DNA of 64,000 nt, from positions 2,604,001-2,668,000 of the forward strand of contig NZ_VFMM01000001.1 of NCBI RefSeq assembly GCF_006715085.1, written 5' to 3'. This document shows, in pieces, positions 18,042 through 26,580 of this stretch (the stretch's first letter is position 1; every line of letters begins with the position of its first letter). The notes under the pieces were generated by a model. It was not told the DNA's origin, did not search any database, and saw only the letters and a list, made by a program, of their open reading frames with translations. The DNA comes from Kribbella jejuensis (GTDB lineage Bacteria > Actinomycetota > Actinomycetes > Propionibacteriales > Kribbellaceae). The position numbers and the translations under genes are program-made.

Positions 18042-18611
18042 TTACGCCCAGGCGGGGTCCCGGCCGGTCAGGCCGAGGATGCGGTCCATGGTGGGCGAGT
18101 CGGCCGGTACCGCGACCTGCGGTGCGTACATGCCCATCGCCCGCCCCTGCTCGACGCCGGCGATCATCGACACGTGTAGATACGCGAGCAGGTCGGCGGG
18201 CAGCTCCAGCCGCTGCCCGGTCGCGACCGCCAGGTCCCAGCCGTGTACGGCCAACTCGCCGACGATCATGTCGCCCATGACGGGCGCGGGCAGGAGTTGC
18301 GGCGTACCCATGCTCGTCTCGCCGTCCCACGCGCTCGGCGGCGCCCACGACGACCTGATGTCGTCCAGTACGGCGAGCAGGCGGCCGCGCCAGTCACCAG
18401 CCGCGAGATCCACATCGGACTCGGTGGTCGCCGGCTGCGGAACGTTTTCCTTGCGGCCGGCGCCGGCGAGCGACGGGCCCCAGAACAGTAGATGGTTGAC
18501 CAAGGCCCGTACGTCGTACTCCGTACAGGGCGTCTTGTTGACGAGCTGGTCGTCGGTGATGTTGCGAGCGACTGCGGCCATGGCGTCGGCCGCGTTGGAA
18601 AGGTGTGACAT
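18042..18611 (-). CDS. TIGR03086/MDMPI-type DinB-fold protein
   Basis: 189 residues from the ATG at 18611. It has the N-terminal pattern ITDDQLVNKTPCTEYDVRALVNHLLF with metal His, and MGDMIVGELAVHGWDLAVATGQ, as in TIGR03086 and maleylpyruvate-isomerase N-terminal domains. These are mycothiol-linked DinB relatives. A TAGCGT box seven bases upstream implies a leaderless message. It is divergent from the AraC-type regulator, which may control it. Confidence 0.85.
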   Translation of the reverse strand: MSHLSNAADAMAAVARNITDDQLVNKTPCTEYDVRALVNHLLFWGPSLAGAGRKENVPQPATTESDVDLAAGDWRGRLLAVLDDIRSSWAPPSAWDGETSMGTPQLLPAPVMGDMIVGELAVHGWDLAVATGQRLELPADLLAYLHVSMIAGVEQGRAMGMYAPQVAVPADSPTMDRILGLTGRDPAWA

Positions 18612-18618
18612 GGCGGCA

Positions 18619-18668
18619 ACGCTAGGCCGGGCGGACCGGAGCGGTATTGAACAAAGGCGACATAAACT
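18619..18668. promoter_or_regulatory. Divergent leaderless promoters
   Basis: TAGCGT on the minus strand (18624-18619) and TAAACT on the plus strand (18663-18668) lie seven bases from the starts at 18611 and 18676. Confidence 0.55.
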
Positions 18669-18675
18669 CCGTTGG

Positions 18676-19419
18676 GTGGGACGCGACATTCGTGAGCGGG
18701 CGAGCGCGTGGAAGAGGTATCAGCGGCACGCGTTTCACGAGCCGTCGCCGGCGCTCGCGCCGTGGGTGCAGCATTACTGGGAAGCTCGCTGGGACTACGC
18801 CGAGCCGTATCGGCAGAAGATCGTCCCGTACCCGAACGTGCACCTGTCGTTCGGCAGCGGCCATGCGGAGGTCAACGGGGTGTGCGGCCGCTACCAGATC
18901 AAGGTCCTCGAGGGCCGCGGCCACGTCTTCGGCGTCGCGTTCCGACCGGGCTGCTTCCGCCCATTCCTCGGCGCCTCCGTCTCGACGATCACCGACCGCG
19001 TCATACCGGCGACCGAGGTCTTCGGCCCGGACCTACCCAGGACGCTCGACGCGCCATCCATGGACGCGTTCTTACTGCAACACCTGCCAGACGACGACGC
19101 TCGGCTCCGCCAGGCGGCGGACGCGGTCGAGCTGATCGCCAAGGACAAGACCCTCACCAGAGTCGAACACGTCGCCGCCGAGCTGGGGCTGAGCGTACGG
19201 GGGCTGCAACGGCTGTTCGCCGAGTACGTCGGCATCGGCCCCAAGTGGGTCATCCGCCGCTACCGTCTACACGAAGTGACGGCCCGCATGGCCGCCGGCG
19301 GCACAATCAACTGGCCCGCCCTCGCCTCCGACCTGAACTACGCCGACCAGGCCCACCTGATCCGCGACTTCAAAAACATCTTCGGCGAACCCCCAACCAG
19401 GTACGCCGAGCGCTACTGA
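18676..19419 (+). CDS. AraC-family transcriptional regulator
   Basis: 247 residues from the GTG at 18676. The N-terminal part (FHEPSPALAPWVQHYWEARWDY ... GRGHVFGVAFRPGCFRPFLG) is a DUF6597-like sensor. About 150-245 is the double HTH: RVEHVAAELGLSVRGLQRLFAEYVGIGPKWVIRRYRL and INWPALASDLNYADQAHLIRDFKNIFGEPPTRY. It should activate a nearby target, most likely the divergent TIGR03086 gene. The message appears leaderless. Confidence 0.9.
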   Translation: MGRDIRERASAWKRYQRHAFHEPSPALAPWVQHYWEARWDYAEPYRQKIVPYPNVHLSFGSGHAEVNGVCGRYQIKVLEGRGHVFGVAFRPGCFRPFLGASVSTITDRVIPATEVFGPDLPRTLDAPSMDAFLLQHLPDDDARLRQAADAVELIAKDKTLTRVEHVAAELGLSVRGLQRLFAEYVGIGPKWVIRRYRLHEVTARMAAGGTINWPALASDLNYADQAHLIRDFKNIFGEPPTRYAERY

Positions 19420-19519
19420 TCAAGGCGATCAGCGTGCTGCTACTCGAACTGCCGGACGCATGCCGGTCATCTCCTCGCGGACATCGCGTCGGCGCTGGCG
19501 CTTGGAGAGGATTCCCGCA

Positions 19520-19525
19520 TACGGT
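19520..19525 (+). promoter_or_regulatory. -10 box of a leaderless promoter
   Basis: TACGGT lies six bases before the GTG at 19532, without a ribosome site. Confidence 0.45.
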
Positions 19526-19531
19526 CGCCGC

Positions 19532-19987
19532 GTGAGGGACAAGGTGTTGGCCCTGCTGGGCGGGGCGCTGGTCGCGTGCGTGGTCGGCGGAGTGGCAATC
19601 GCCTCGGACGCCCCTCCCGTTCTGGCTTGCGCGGCAGCCGTAGCCCTAGTTGCGCTCGGCCCCGTGCTGCCGCCTCGCGGTCTGGCGCGATTCATCGTCC
19701 GGCGGCAACGGAAGCCCCTGGAAGTCACCCGTGTAGCGTTCCTGTTCGCATTCATCGGCATCAGGCTGGTCTGGGCAAGCACCAAGGCACTCGACGCCAG
19801 CACTTCTTGGCTGCGGTTCACGGGCTGGGTGGCGCTGACATGGTTCGGCACCATGGGTGCGAGTTTCGTAGCCGCTCTGCGTCAGGCCGCCGCCCTGAGG
19901 GTGGGCCGCACCGACGGCAGGTCACCACTCAGGCTCGGTCGAAGGCAGAACGCGCGCGGGTCAGACGATGTCGGCCGGAGGTCGTAA
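19532..19987 (+). CDS. Small integral membrane protein of unknown function
   Basis: 151 residues from the GTG at 19532. Hydrophobic segments lie at about 4-25 and 29-47, with further ones near 66-80 and 91-115. The rest is basic, including the C-terminal tail (RLGRRQNARGSDDVGRRS). No family is recognised. Confidence 0.6.
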   Translation: MRDKVLALLGGALVACVVGGVAIASDAPPVLACAAAVALVALGPVLPPRGLARFIVRRQRKPLEVTRVAFLFAFIGIRLVWASTKALDASTSWLRFTGWVALTWFGTMGASFVAALRQAAALRVGRTDGRSPLRLGRRQNARGSDDVGRRS

Positions 19988-20282
19988 GGTCCGGCCGCGC
20001 CTTGTTCCAAAGGGGTCAACCCAGCGGCGCATCGACTGCGCCCTTCTGGCGTGCCGCGGCCAGTGGAGCCGGACAGAGGTCAGCGCTGACCCCGCCGGGG
20101 TCCAATCTCACGGGTCGCTGACGGCTGTTGAGGGCAATCCAGGGGCACGTCGGGGCACCGCTTCGCCGCAGCTAGCCAGTTTGGAAGATCGGCCGACGCC
20201 ACGCTCAGCGACTGGGCCTGAACCTGAACCGATGTCCGCCCAGTGACCTCAATCGACCTGGCCGACCCCTCGTATTCGCTCG
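19988..20282 (+). other. Intergenic, nothing recognised
   Basis: Open frames here have poor coding character and no ribosome sites. No RNA gene or repeat is seen. Confidence 0.4.
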
Positions 20283-20720
20283 TTAATCGCGCACCATCGC
20301 CCAGGCAGTGATGCAACCTGCCGCATCATCAGCCCGGGTCTCCGATCCAGCCCACTCGGCCGCGTTCGACTTCTGCACTGCCCACGCAATGCATGGACGT
20401 CCTGATCGCCTCCGAATCACGAGCCCGAAGTAGCCGGGCCGCGCGGACAGCACGTCCGACCTGTTGAGCCGTCGAGTCCAGAACGGATTCCGTATGACGA
20501 GTTGCTCGCCTCTGAGCCTGACGTCGGGATGCATCGCCCCGAGCCACCAGATAGCCGTGAGGACGATGGTGAGCGGCACCAGATCTGCAGGGGGAAGATG
20601 CTCGACGATTGTGTCGACGGTCGCAACTACCGGAAGACCAAGCAGCACAACACCCGATCCGATGCGCCCGGCGAGACTGACTCTCCAAGTCCGCTCGTCG
20701 GGCTCTTCGCACGGACTCAT
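20283..20720 (-). CDS. PH-domain-containing membrane protein
   Basis: 145 residues from the ATG at 20720. Two adjacent hydrophobic helices (about 18-38 and 47-62) are followed by VRLRGEQLVIRNPFWTRRLNRSDVLSARPG and WAVQKSNAAEW. This is the bacterial PH-like (bPH_6) layout of actinobacterial small antigens. The cellular role is unknown. GACAAT seven bases upstream suggests a leaderless message. Confidence 0.7.
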   Translation of the reverse strand: MSPCEEPDERTWRVSLAGRIGSGVVLLGLPVVATVDTIVEHLPPADLVPLTIVLTAIWWLGAMHPDVRLRGEQLVIRNPFWTRRLNRSDVLSARPGYFGLVIRRRSGRPCIAWAVQKSNAAEWAGSETRADDAAGCITAWAMVRD

Positions 20721-20727
20721 GCGCGGA

Positions 20728-20733
20728 ATTGTC
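20728..20733 (-). promoter_or_regulatory. -10 box of a leaderless promoter
   Basis: GACAAT on the minus strand lies seven bases before the ATG at 20720, the same hexamer and spacing type as before smpB. Confidence 0.4.
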
Positions 20734-20792
20734 GCAGCGCACGGGCGACCACACCTGCCCCATCCCCCTGATAGCTGCCAACCAAGGTCAGC

Positions 20793-20860
20793 GCGGCGCA
20801 CGTCAAGAGTCGGCTTGCCGATCCCGTAGGGACGCCGTAGGCGCTCTTGATGCGTGTCGT
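20793..20860. repeat. Cloverleaf-like inverted repeat, copy A
   Basis: A 17-base outer stem (20793-20809 with 20844-20860, one mismatch, GU pairs allowed) encloses three hairpins with no unpaired bases between them: TCGG/CCGA at 20810-20821, TCCC-GTA-GGGA at 20822-20832 and CGCC-GTA-GGCG at 20833-20843. A diverged copy lies inside the mobile element at 22658-22720. It may be a structured RNA or a single-strand DNA origin. Confidence 0.6.
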
Positions 20861-21047
20861 GGTGGCCGTACGATCAGCGGCCGGGGGACGCGGTAACCCC
20901 ACGGCCAGACGCTAGTACGTCGGCTCGTGCCAGTTGGGTGCATCGGTGAGGAACCGTCCTGCTTCTGGGCTCCGGCGAGGACGGCGCCCTGAGGCGGCGG
21001 AAGATTTGCGGTGGTCTACCGCGATCACGGCGATCGGTGTTTCCTAG

Positions 21048-21218
21048 CTTCGGGTTCACGACCTTCACCACACGGCTGCGTCGATCTGGCTCGGGCCCGG
21101 CGCTGACCCGAAGATGGCTCAGCGCATCCTCGGGCACGCGACTGCCGCGATGACGATGGACCTCTACGGCCACCAGATCGACGTCAGCCTGTGGGATGCC
21201 GCGCAGAGGGTCGCCTAG
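21048..21218 (+). pseudogene. C-terminal remnant of a tyrosine recombinase
   Basis: The frame downstream of an in-frame TAG reads HDLHHTAASIWLGPGADP, then MAQRILGHATAAMTMDLYGH and a short tail to the TAG at 21216. This is the catalytic C-terminus of a phage/AICE integrase, with the HxxR box changed from HDLRHT to HDLHHT (active Arg lost) and no N-terminal part. It stands just outside attL and is likely the relic of an earlier element in the same tRNA-Thr site. Confidence 0.75.
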
Positions 21219-21260
21219 CACCCCGGCGGCCTCTAAGGGTTCGGAGCCCGAAACTACAAG

Positions 21261-21297
21261 ACCCCCAGAGTCGGAGAGTGGTCTCTGACCTGGGGGT
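21261..21297 (-). terminator. Hairpin, probable original tRNA-Thr terminator
   Basis: ACCCCCAG pairs with CTGGGGGT, and an inner GAGA/TCTC hairpin fills the loop. It abuts the tRNA 3' end in attL. Before insertion of the element it would have ended tRNA-Thr transcription; it is now 13.6 kb away from that gene. Confidence 0.5.
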
Positions 21298-21298
21298 T

Positions 21299-21348
21299 TG
21301 GTGGAGCCGCCTGTCGGAATCGAACCGACGACCTTCTCATTACGAGTG
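21299..21348. repeat. attL, 50-bp copy of the tRNA-Thr 3' half
   Basis: This 50-base segment is identical to 34869-34918 and covers the tRNA-Thr 3' end through the anticodon loop, then diverges. It marks the left end of the integrated element. Confidence 0.93.
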
Positions 21349-21440
21349 CTGCTGACCATCGTCCGCGTCTGTTCACTGTGGTTCGCATTGCTTTATTTAC
21401 AAGGCGATTGACCTTCCGCGAACGTTCAAGAACGGCCGCG

Positions 21441-21464
21441 TACTGCAACTGGTACTGCAACCGG
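21441..21464 (+). repeat. Tandem 12-mers, candidate integrase arm sites (left)
   Basis: TACTGCAACTGG is followed directly by TACTGCAACCGG. A matching pair (AACTGCAACTCG, AACTGCAACCGG) lies at 34791-34814. In the circular form the two pairs would flank the attP core. Confidence 0.5.
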
Positions 21465-21613
21465 ATCGTGGATGGTCCGGCTGCCTGCCGAAGCCTCTCC
21501 TCCCGTTCCTCGGGCGAGGTTCTGGCAGCGGTGGCCTCACCGGACACTACTTGCGACCGATCGATGTCTGGCCGAGCGAAGCCACGCACCGAGCGGCGCG
21601 TCCGGTGGTTCAT

Positions 21614-21641
21614 TTGACACGTAGATGTCAATCCCTAGCAT
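21614..21641 (+). promoter_or_regulatory. Palindrome TTGACACGTAGATGTCAA overlapping a promoter
   Basis: The inverted repeat TTGACA-6-TGTCAA (21614-21631) also provides a perfect -35 hexamer, followed after 16 bases by TAGCAT (21636-21641). It would drive the 21743 gene under a repressor. Related 18-mers occur four more times in the element. Confidence 0.5.
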
Positions 21642-21742
21642 TGTCTGGTATCACCAAAACTGCCTCAACAATCCCGTGGTTCTTACAGCGAGCGCGAATC
21701 GATTTTCCAAGCGTTTGATTAGCGGAATTAAGGAAGGATGTC

Positions 21743-22402
21743 GTGCCTAGCACCTTTCAGGCGGCGGCCGTACTGCTGATAGCGATCCTGCCCGGCGCGC
21801 TGTTCACTTGGTCCTACGAGCAACAAGTCAGCCGCTCCGGTAGTCATGTCGCTGACCGACTGATTCGCCTCGCGGGCGCGGCCGCGGTCTTCTTCGTGCT
21901 GTACGGCTGGATTCTGTATGACTGGTATCGCCGCTTTGTAGTGACGGGCCACCTCGAGGCCGGACGCCCGCTCCCATTTTGGGTCACCCTTGCTGCCGCG
22001 GCCATGCTCGCTGTCCCCTGGGCCGCAGGGGGTCTGATCGGGTACGCGGTACATGCCAGGAAGGCCTGGACCAAAGTCTTGACAGGCCCGGCACCATCGC
22101 CGCGCGCGTGGGACCACCTGTTCGGCGAACAGAACCTGAAGGGTTGGATTCGGCTGAAGTTGCGAGACGGCACATGGATATGGGGCGTCTGGGGCGGAAA
22201 ACCTACCGCGAACGGCAATTCCAAGATCAGCTATGCGTCGGGGTATCCTGAGATCCAAGAGATTTACCTCACCGACACTGCGGAGGTCGATGATGCGGGA
22301 TTCATGAAGTTCAAGGAAGGGTCTCATGAGCCCGCACTTCGAGGGGTAGGCATGCTCGTCCGCTGGGACGAGATCGTCTTTCTTGAGTATATGGAAGGTT
22401 AA
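21743..22402 (+). CDS. DUF6338-like membrane protein
   Basis: 219 residues from the GTG at 21743, with AAGGAAGGA upstream. Membrane helices lie at about 4-22, 38-60 and 80-104. The soluble C-terminal part contains WIRLKLRDGTWIWGVWGGKP and EIQEIYLTDTAEVDD, the pattern I associate with the actinobacterial DUF6338 family of unknown function. It is cargo at the left end of the element and is coupled to the short ORF three bases downstream. A defence or exclusion role is only a guess from location. Confidence 0.65.
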   Translation: MPSTFQAAAVLLIAILPGALFTWSYEQQVSRSGSHVADRLIRLAGAAAVFFVLYGWILYDWYRRFVVTGHLEAGRPLPFWVTLAAAAMLAVPWAAGGLIGYAVHARKAWTKVLTGPAPSPRAWDHLFGEQNLKGWIRLKLRDGTWIWGVWGGKPTANGNSKISYASGYPEIQEIYLTDTAEVDDAGFMKFKEGSHEPALRGVGMLVRWDEIVFLEYMEG

Positions 22403-22405
22403 CTA

Positions 22406-22567
22406 ATGACCGAAAAGGCCAAGTCCACCGGGCCGACGTCAATCCGTGGGGGCGGGTATCCGGCGAGCAACACCCCTGCGTCCGACCTGAAGCCCCCGCC
22501 GCCCGGCATGGTGAGCAAGGAGACCGTGCCCCAGCCCCAGCCCCAGCCGCAGAAGGAGCAGAAGTAG
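22406..22567 (+). CDS. Small proline/glutamine-rich protein
   Basis: 53 residues from the ATG at 22406, preceded by GGAAGG and only three bases after the membrane-protein stop, so probably co-translated. It reads MTEKAKSTGPTSIRGGGYP and ends VPQPQPQPQKEQK, so it is likely disordered. It may be an accessory partner of the DUF6338-like protein. No family is recognised. Confidence 0.5.
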   Translation: MTEKAKSTGPTSIRGGGYPASNTPASDLKPPPPGMVSKETVPQPQPQPQKEQK

Positions 22568-23223
22568 GTTTCTCGGCTCCGCGCGGAACTGGCGCGCAGC
22601 ACCTGCTGCGCGGACAGACCCCCGCATCGCCCCGATAGCTGCCGACCTAGGTTCGGTGCGGCGCGGGTCAAGGGTCGGAGATCCCGGAGGGACGCCGTAG
22701 GCGCCCTTGACGCGTGCCGCGCCGGGCCGTCCCTCTCATGATTGCTAGCGGGGCGATGCGGGAACCCACGGACAGACGGGTGACGTCAGCAACCCGCGCG
22801 AGGCGGCAGCCGGCCACTCCGGCGAGCTGGTGCACTGGCAGGGCGTCGATCGTTGATGTCGAGTTCTGCTGTCTTCGGCCCGGCACCCTGTTGGCACGTG
22901 CGCGCCAAGCCAAGGGACGCGCCCAGAGCGCAGCGAAGCGGAGTGGCGGGCAGGCGTCCCGCCCTGTGGTGGCGGCGCGCTTTCGGGCCCTGGAGGGGCC
23001 CGTCTTGAAGACGTAGAGAAACTTGTCAGGTCATGCCACCGACGCGACCCGTACGGGTTGTGGCGCCTGGTGCTCACCTGGCATGGTAGGGCTGGTTTGC
23101 CGAGGTTTCCGAGCTGGCTTGGTCATCCAACCGACTGTGATGTTGGTGCTGCTCGTTAGCTTCGGTCCGAGCTCGGATGCGATCGAGGACGGTCGCGGCT
23201 CGAATACCTGGGGAGGACTACGT
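22568..23223. other. Structured non-coding region
   Basis: About 650 bases without a convincing gene. It holds a perfect 9-bp hairpin near 22587-22608 (CGCGCAGCA/TGCTGCGCG), the cloverleaf-like copy B (22658-22720) and a CGGGCCC/GGGCCCG hairpin near 22985-23005. Possible roles are a single-strand origin of the rolling-circle element or a structured RNA. Confidence 0.5.
22658..22720. repeat. Cloverleaf-like inverted repeat, copy B
   Basis: The outer 17-base stem (22658-22674 with 22704-22720, one mismatch) encloses TCCC-GGA-GGGA and CGCC-GTA-GGCG. Compared with copy A (20793-20860), A-T becomes G-C and GT pairs become GC with pairing kept, that is, compensatory change. The third inner hairpin of copy A is replaced by the linker TCGGAGA. 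Confidence 0.6.
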
Positions 23224-23595
23224 ATGGCTGAGACCAAGACTGTTTTCGTCGCGTTCGCGATCGAGGACCAATGGCAGAGGGATGCGCTGAAGGGGCAGTC
23301 GCTGCACCCTCGTGCGCCATTCGAGTTCATTGACATGTCAGTGAAGGAGCCGTACGACTCAGGCTGGAAAGACAAGGTGCGCACGCGGATCCGTCGCTCC
23401 CACGGCGTGATCGCGCTCGTGAGTAAGAACTCGCTCACGTCCTCCGGGCAGAAGTGGGAGGTCCAGTGTGCTAAGGACGAGGGCAAGCCGCTCCTCGGCA
23501 TTTGGGCGTACTCCGACGACCGTACCAATCTGGTCGGCGTCCGCACGGTGATCTGGTCCGACGCGAACATCGCCGGCTTCATCGACTCGCTCTAG
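23224..23595 (+). CDS. TIR-like (ThsB/DUF1863-type) protein
   Basis: 123 residues from the ATG at 23224, with GGGGAGGA upstream. It opens with the strand [11 protein letters not shown], continues to the loop [35 protein letters not shown] and ends [22 protein letters not shown]. This is the MTH538/DUF1863 TIR-like fold used by Thoeris ThsB proteins, which make NAD-derived cyclic signals on infection. It is the first gene of a three-gene operon with the caspase-like and RyR-like genes. Enzymatic activity is inferred from the family. Confidence 0.82.
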   Translation: MAETKTVFVAFAIEDQWQRDALKGQSLHPRAPFEFIDMSVKEPYDSGWKDKVRTRIRRSHGVIALVSKNSLTSSGQKWEVQCAKDEGKPLLGIWAYSDDRTNLVGVRTVIWSDANIAGFIDSL

Positions 23596-23605
23596 GCCGG
23601 CTGAG

Positions 23606-24586
23606 ATGCGTAAGGCGCTCATCGTCGGGATCGACCACTACGAACACATCTCCTCGCTCCACGGTGCCGTGAGCGACGCCCATAGCGTCAGGAGCGTGCT
23701 GGAACGTAATGCGGACGGCACCCTCAACTTCGCCCAGCCGAGGCTCATGACCGGCACCGGGCCCGGCGCAGCCGTCTCGCGAACCGAGCTGAGAGAAGCC
23801 GTCGAGGAGCTGTTCCGAGATGACGCCGACATCTCGCTCTTCTACTTCGCGGGGCACGGCTACATCGACGGGGCCGGGGGCTTCATCTGCGCGAGCGACT
23901 GCGCCAACGGGCACGACGGGCTCTCGCTGCATGATGTGATGACCTTCGCCAACAACTCGCCGGCAAAAAACAAGGTGATCATCCTCGACAGCTGTCACAG
24001 CGGCGTTGCTGGCGGCAACCCGATCGCGGGGCAGGTCGCCGAGATCAAGGAGGGCGTGACCATCCTGACCGCATCGACCGCGGACCAGTACGCCATGGAG
24101 GCGAACGGGTCGGGTGTATTCACGAGCCTCCTGGTCGACGCCCTGAGCGGCGCTGCAGCTAATCTCGTCGGCGACGTGACGCCCGGCAGCGTCTACGCGC
24201 ACATCGACCAGTCACTCGGGAACTGGGCACAGCGGCCGGTCTTCAAGACGAACGTCAAGAAGTTCGTCTCGCTTCGGGAGGCTGACGCCCCGATCGAGCT
24301 GGCCCAGTTGCAGAAGCTCACGGTGCTGTTCCAGGAGGCGACCGCACAGCTCCAGCTCGACCCAGCCTATGAGCCCGAGCGGTCGGGCACGGAAGACGAC
24401 GCCGTACCGCCACCGGACCCTGTCAAGAACGCCGACTTCGCGGTGCTGCAGGAACTTGTGAAGGTGAACCTGGTCCGTCCGGTTGGAGCGCCGCACATGT
24501 GGCATGCGGCGATGGAGTCGAAGGCATGCGAGTTGACCGTGCTCGGCCAGCACTATTGGAGACTCGTGAAGCAGGACCTGATCTGA
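23606..24586 (+). CDS. Caspase-family (metacaspase-like) protease
   Basis: 326 residues. It begins [12 protein letters not shown]. The catalytic dyad is visible as FAGHGYI (His84) and ILDSCHSG (Cys130), the caspase/metacaspase p20 signature. A linker follows (about 255-272, acidic/Pro-rich), then a C-terminal segment of about 55 residues ([16 protein letters not shown] ... [17 protein letters not shown]), perhaps the ligand-sensing or winged-helix part. Ten bases after the TIR-like gene and overlapping the next start, it is the likely toxic effector of the operon. Confidence 0.88.
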   Translation: MRKALIVGIDHYEHISSLHGAVSDAHSVRSVLERNADGTLNFAQPRLMTGTGPGAAVSRTELREAVEELFRDDADISLFYFAGHGYIDGAGGFICASDCANGHDGLSLHDVMTFANNSPAKNKVIILDSCHSGVAGGNPIAGQVAEIKEGVTILTASTADQYAMEANGSGVFTSLLVDALSGAAANLVGDVTPGSVYAHIDQSLGNWAQRPVFKTNVKKFVSLREADAPIELAQLQKLTVLFQEATAQLQLDPAYEPERSGTEDDAVPPPDPVKNADFAVLQELVKVNLVRPVGAPHMWHAAMESKACELTVLGQHYWRLVKQDLI

Positions 24587-24867
24587 TGTCGTCTTCAGAT
24601 CGGATCCGCGAGGTTCTCGAGAGCGACGAGACCGTCGAGCGGCTGGCGGCGATCGAGCACGACCGATGGGCGCACTGGCAGCGGTACCTCCACGACCATT
24701 GCGAACGCACGGGGGATGGGTCTCTGGTGATCCCCGCCGAGCTGGCGGCGCGGTGGGAGATCCAGATCGAGACGCGGTATCCGGAACTGTCCGAGCAGGA
24801 GAAGGAAAGTGACCGGGAGCAGGTCTATCGGTACCTACCGACGATCATCGAGGTCCTGACTCGGTGA
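24586..24867 (+). CDS. RyR-like domain protein
   Basis: 93 residues from the ATG at 24586, which shares its A with the previous TGA stop. It contains IEHDRWAHWQRYLHDH, then YPELSEQEKESDREQVYRYLP. The HDRWAxW and LSExEKExDR pattern matches the small ryanodine-receptor (RyR) repeat domain, found in bacterial conflict operons as a predicted ligand-binding module. It would sense or tune the TIR-made signal. The family call is by motif only. Confidence 0.65.
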   Translation: MSSSDRIREVLESDETVERLAAIEHDRWAHWQRYLHDHCERTGDGSLVIPAELAARWEIQIETRYPELSEQEKESDREQVYRYLPTIIEVLTR

Positions 24868-24880
24868 CGCTCGCCCTAGG

Positions 24881-25567
24881 TCAGCGCGCGCCTAGCAATC
24901 TCGAAAGGCTTGCCATGCGGTCTACAACTGCATTCGCACCGGCATCTGCGAGGTCAGCAGCCTTACCGGGTTTGTTGGCGTAGCCAATGCTTCGGGCACC
25001 GGCCGCAGTAGCCGCCGCGACGTCACTGACTTGATCGCCGATCAGCACACAATCCCCGACGGCGATATGCAATGCCTCTGCTGCTTGGTTCACGAGATAC
25101 GGACTCGGCTTCATCCGCTCGACATGGATGGGGTCGCGTGCCTCGATGTGGCGGATGCGATCGGCGAGGCCTGCGTGCTCGATGTAGCTGCGTACGGAAG
25201 GTGCGCAGTTGTTGCTCACGATGGCAACCGGAAGACCGGCCGAGCTGCACGCGTCAAGGAACTCAGACACGCCCGGGGTGGGGGTCGCGCTCTCGACAGC
25301 CTCAATCTCAGCGGCTTGCAGTGCTTCCTCGACGAGTCGCCACACCTTCTCCCCGAGGGCTGCTGATGCAGCTAGAACCTCGTGTGGACCGCTGGCATCA
25401 GCAATCTCATCAGGCAGCTCGGCTACAGCGTCGCGGATGAGGGCGCGTAGTTCTTCTGCGATCTGTGGCGCTGGGTACCCGGCGAAGACCGAACAGACTG
25501 GACCGTCGAAGTCCAGCAGTACGGCTTGGGTGGAGCGGAGGACAGATGCAGGGGATTCGGCGGTCAC
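24881..25567 (-). CDS. HAD-family hydrolase
   Basis: 228 residues from the GTG at 25567. The motifs are LLDFDGP (nucleophile Asp19, acid Asp21), AIVSNN, MKPSPYLV with the conserved Lys, and IGDQVSDVAAA. The cap is a helical C1 insert. Its start overlaps the GntR stop by GTGA, a pairing seen in several actinobacterial integrative elements. The substrate is unknown; it may dephosphorylate the effector of the regulator. Confidence 0.85.
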   Translation of the reverse strand: MTAESPASVLRSTQAVLLDFDGPVCSVFAGYPAPQIAEELRALIRDAVAELPDEIADASGPHEVLAASAALGEKVWRLVEEALQAAEIEAVESATPTPGVSEFLDACSSAGLPVAIVSNNCAPSVRSYIEHAGLADRIRHIEARDPIHVERMKPSPYLVNQAAEALHIAVGDCVLIGDQVSDVAAATAAGARSIGYANKPGKAADLADAGANAVVDRMASLSRLLGAR

Positions 25568-26409
25568 GGGGTGTGGGCTCGGCTGATGGTGCCCCAGACG
25601 CTCTCGAACCAGCTACGGGCCTGGTCGACGTACTGCGAACCCGTGGCCCGGTCGTCATCTGTAACTGAGTGATGGAACAACACGGTGTCCTTACCTACGG
25701 CATCGAAGATGGGCACGCTCTTCCCATCGATACGGACTTCCCGCTCAACTACGGGATAGAAGCCGAAGAAGACCTCCTCCTCGTTGAGGAGGTACAGCTT
25801 GAACATCATCGGGAGACTCACGACGCGGCACTCGACGTTGGCCTTCTGGACCAAGCCGATGTTGCCGAGTTCTTCGATGGACTCGATGATTTGGCCGGCC
25901 GATCGATGTGCGATCTGCTCGACTCGGCCACGTACAGCCGGGTCGTCGCCCGGCTTACGTCCCGCTCGTGACGGCACAGCCAGCGGCTGCGACATGTCCG
26001 GGATGAGGAGCCGAATACTGATCGACTCGGGAGTGAGGCGCCCACGCCGGATTCGGTCGACCGGCTCCTCGAGGGCACCAAGCAGGGTCTCTCCTGTCAG
26101 ACCGGCGAAGTCGATGGTGACCCTGGGGTGCTCGAACGCGCGCTCAATCGACGGGCGTAGCCCTACAGCCTGGTCGGCCCGGTCGCGGACGTAAACGCCA
26201 CTGCCCGCACGAGACACGATGAGTCCCTCGTCCCGCAGGAGACGCAGCGCTTGCTGGATGGTCATCCGAGCAACCCCAAACTGCGTCGCGAGATCGTTCT
26301 GCGACGGCAGCTTCTCACCCGCATTGAAGCGTTGGGTGAGGATCGCCGCACGCAGTGTGTTGGCTACCTGCTTGTACGGCGGACGCGAGTCATTCGGGTC
26401 GAGCTCCAT
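25564..26409 (-). CDS. GntR-family regulator of the element (KorSA-like position)
   Basis: 281 residues. The N-terminal winged helix (PPYKQVANTLRAAILTQRFNAGEKLPSQNDLATQFGVARMTIQQALRLLRDEGLI) is standard GntR. The longer C-terminal part is an effector domain not clearly UTRA. In pSAM2-like elements a GntR repressor keeps excision, replication and transfer off. The operator cluster just upstream (26425-26522) sits over the promoter for the conjugation genes and this gene's own start region. Confidence 0.85.
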   Translation of the reverse strand: MELDPNDSRPPYKQVANTLRAAILTQRFNAGEKLPSQNDLATQFGVARMTIQQALRLLRDEGLIVSRAGSGVYVRDRADQAVGLRPSIERAFEHPRVTIDFAGLTGETLLGALEEPVDRIRRGRLTPESISIRLLIPDMSQPLAVPSRAGRKPGDDPAVRGRVEQIAHRSAGQIIESIEELGNIGLVQKANVECRVVSLPMMFKLYLLNEEEVFFGFYPVVEREVRIDGKSVPIFDAVGKDTVLFHHSVTDDDRATGSQYVDQARSWFESVWGTISRAHTP

Positions 26410-26424
26410 ACGTCGATGGTAGCT

Positions 26425-26522
26425 CCTGGCTAGGCAGCCTAGGAAAAGGTTGTCCAGGTTCTTGACCTGGCTAGGCAGGCTGGGTAGCTTAGGCGCTACG
26501 AAATCTGGCTAGCGAGGCTAGC
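26425..26522. promoter_or_regulatory. GntR operator cluster over a sigma-70-like promoter
   Basis: Three related palindromes are present: CTAGGCAGCCTAG (26430-26442), CTGGCTAGGCAGGCTGG (26467-26483, imperfect) and GCTAGCGAGGCTAGC (26508-26522). The middle one fills the 17-base spacer of TTGACC (26462-26467) and TAGCTT (26485-26490), a rightward promoter for the replication/transfer genes. Binding by the adjacent GntR protein is inferred. Confidence 0.65.
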
Positions 26523-26580
26523 TCGCTTGTTCAGTAGCACCGCAGTGGTGCTGACCAAACGCCTAGGAGGGCGATTCCTG

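Larger units (their letters stand above)
21349..21742 (+). other. attL-proximal non-coding segment
   Basis: No convincing gene. It holds tandem 12-mers at 21441-21464 and the palindrome/promoter at 21614-21641, described separately. Confidence 0.5.
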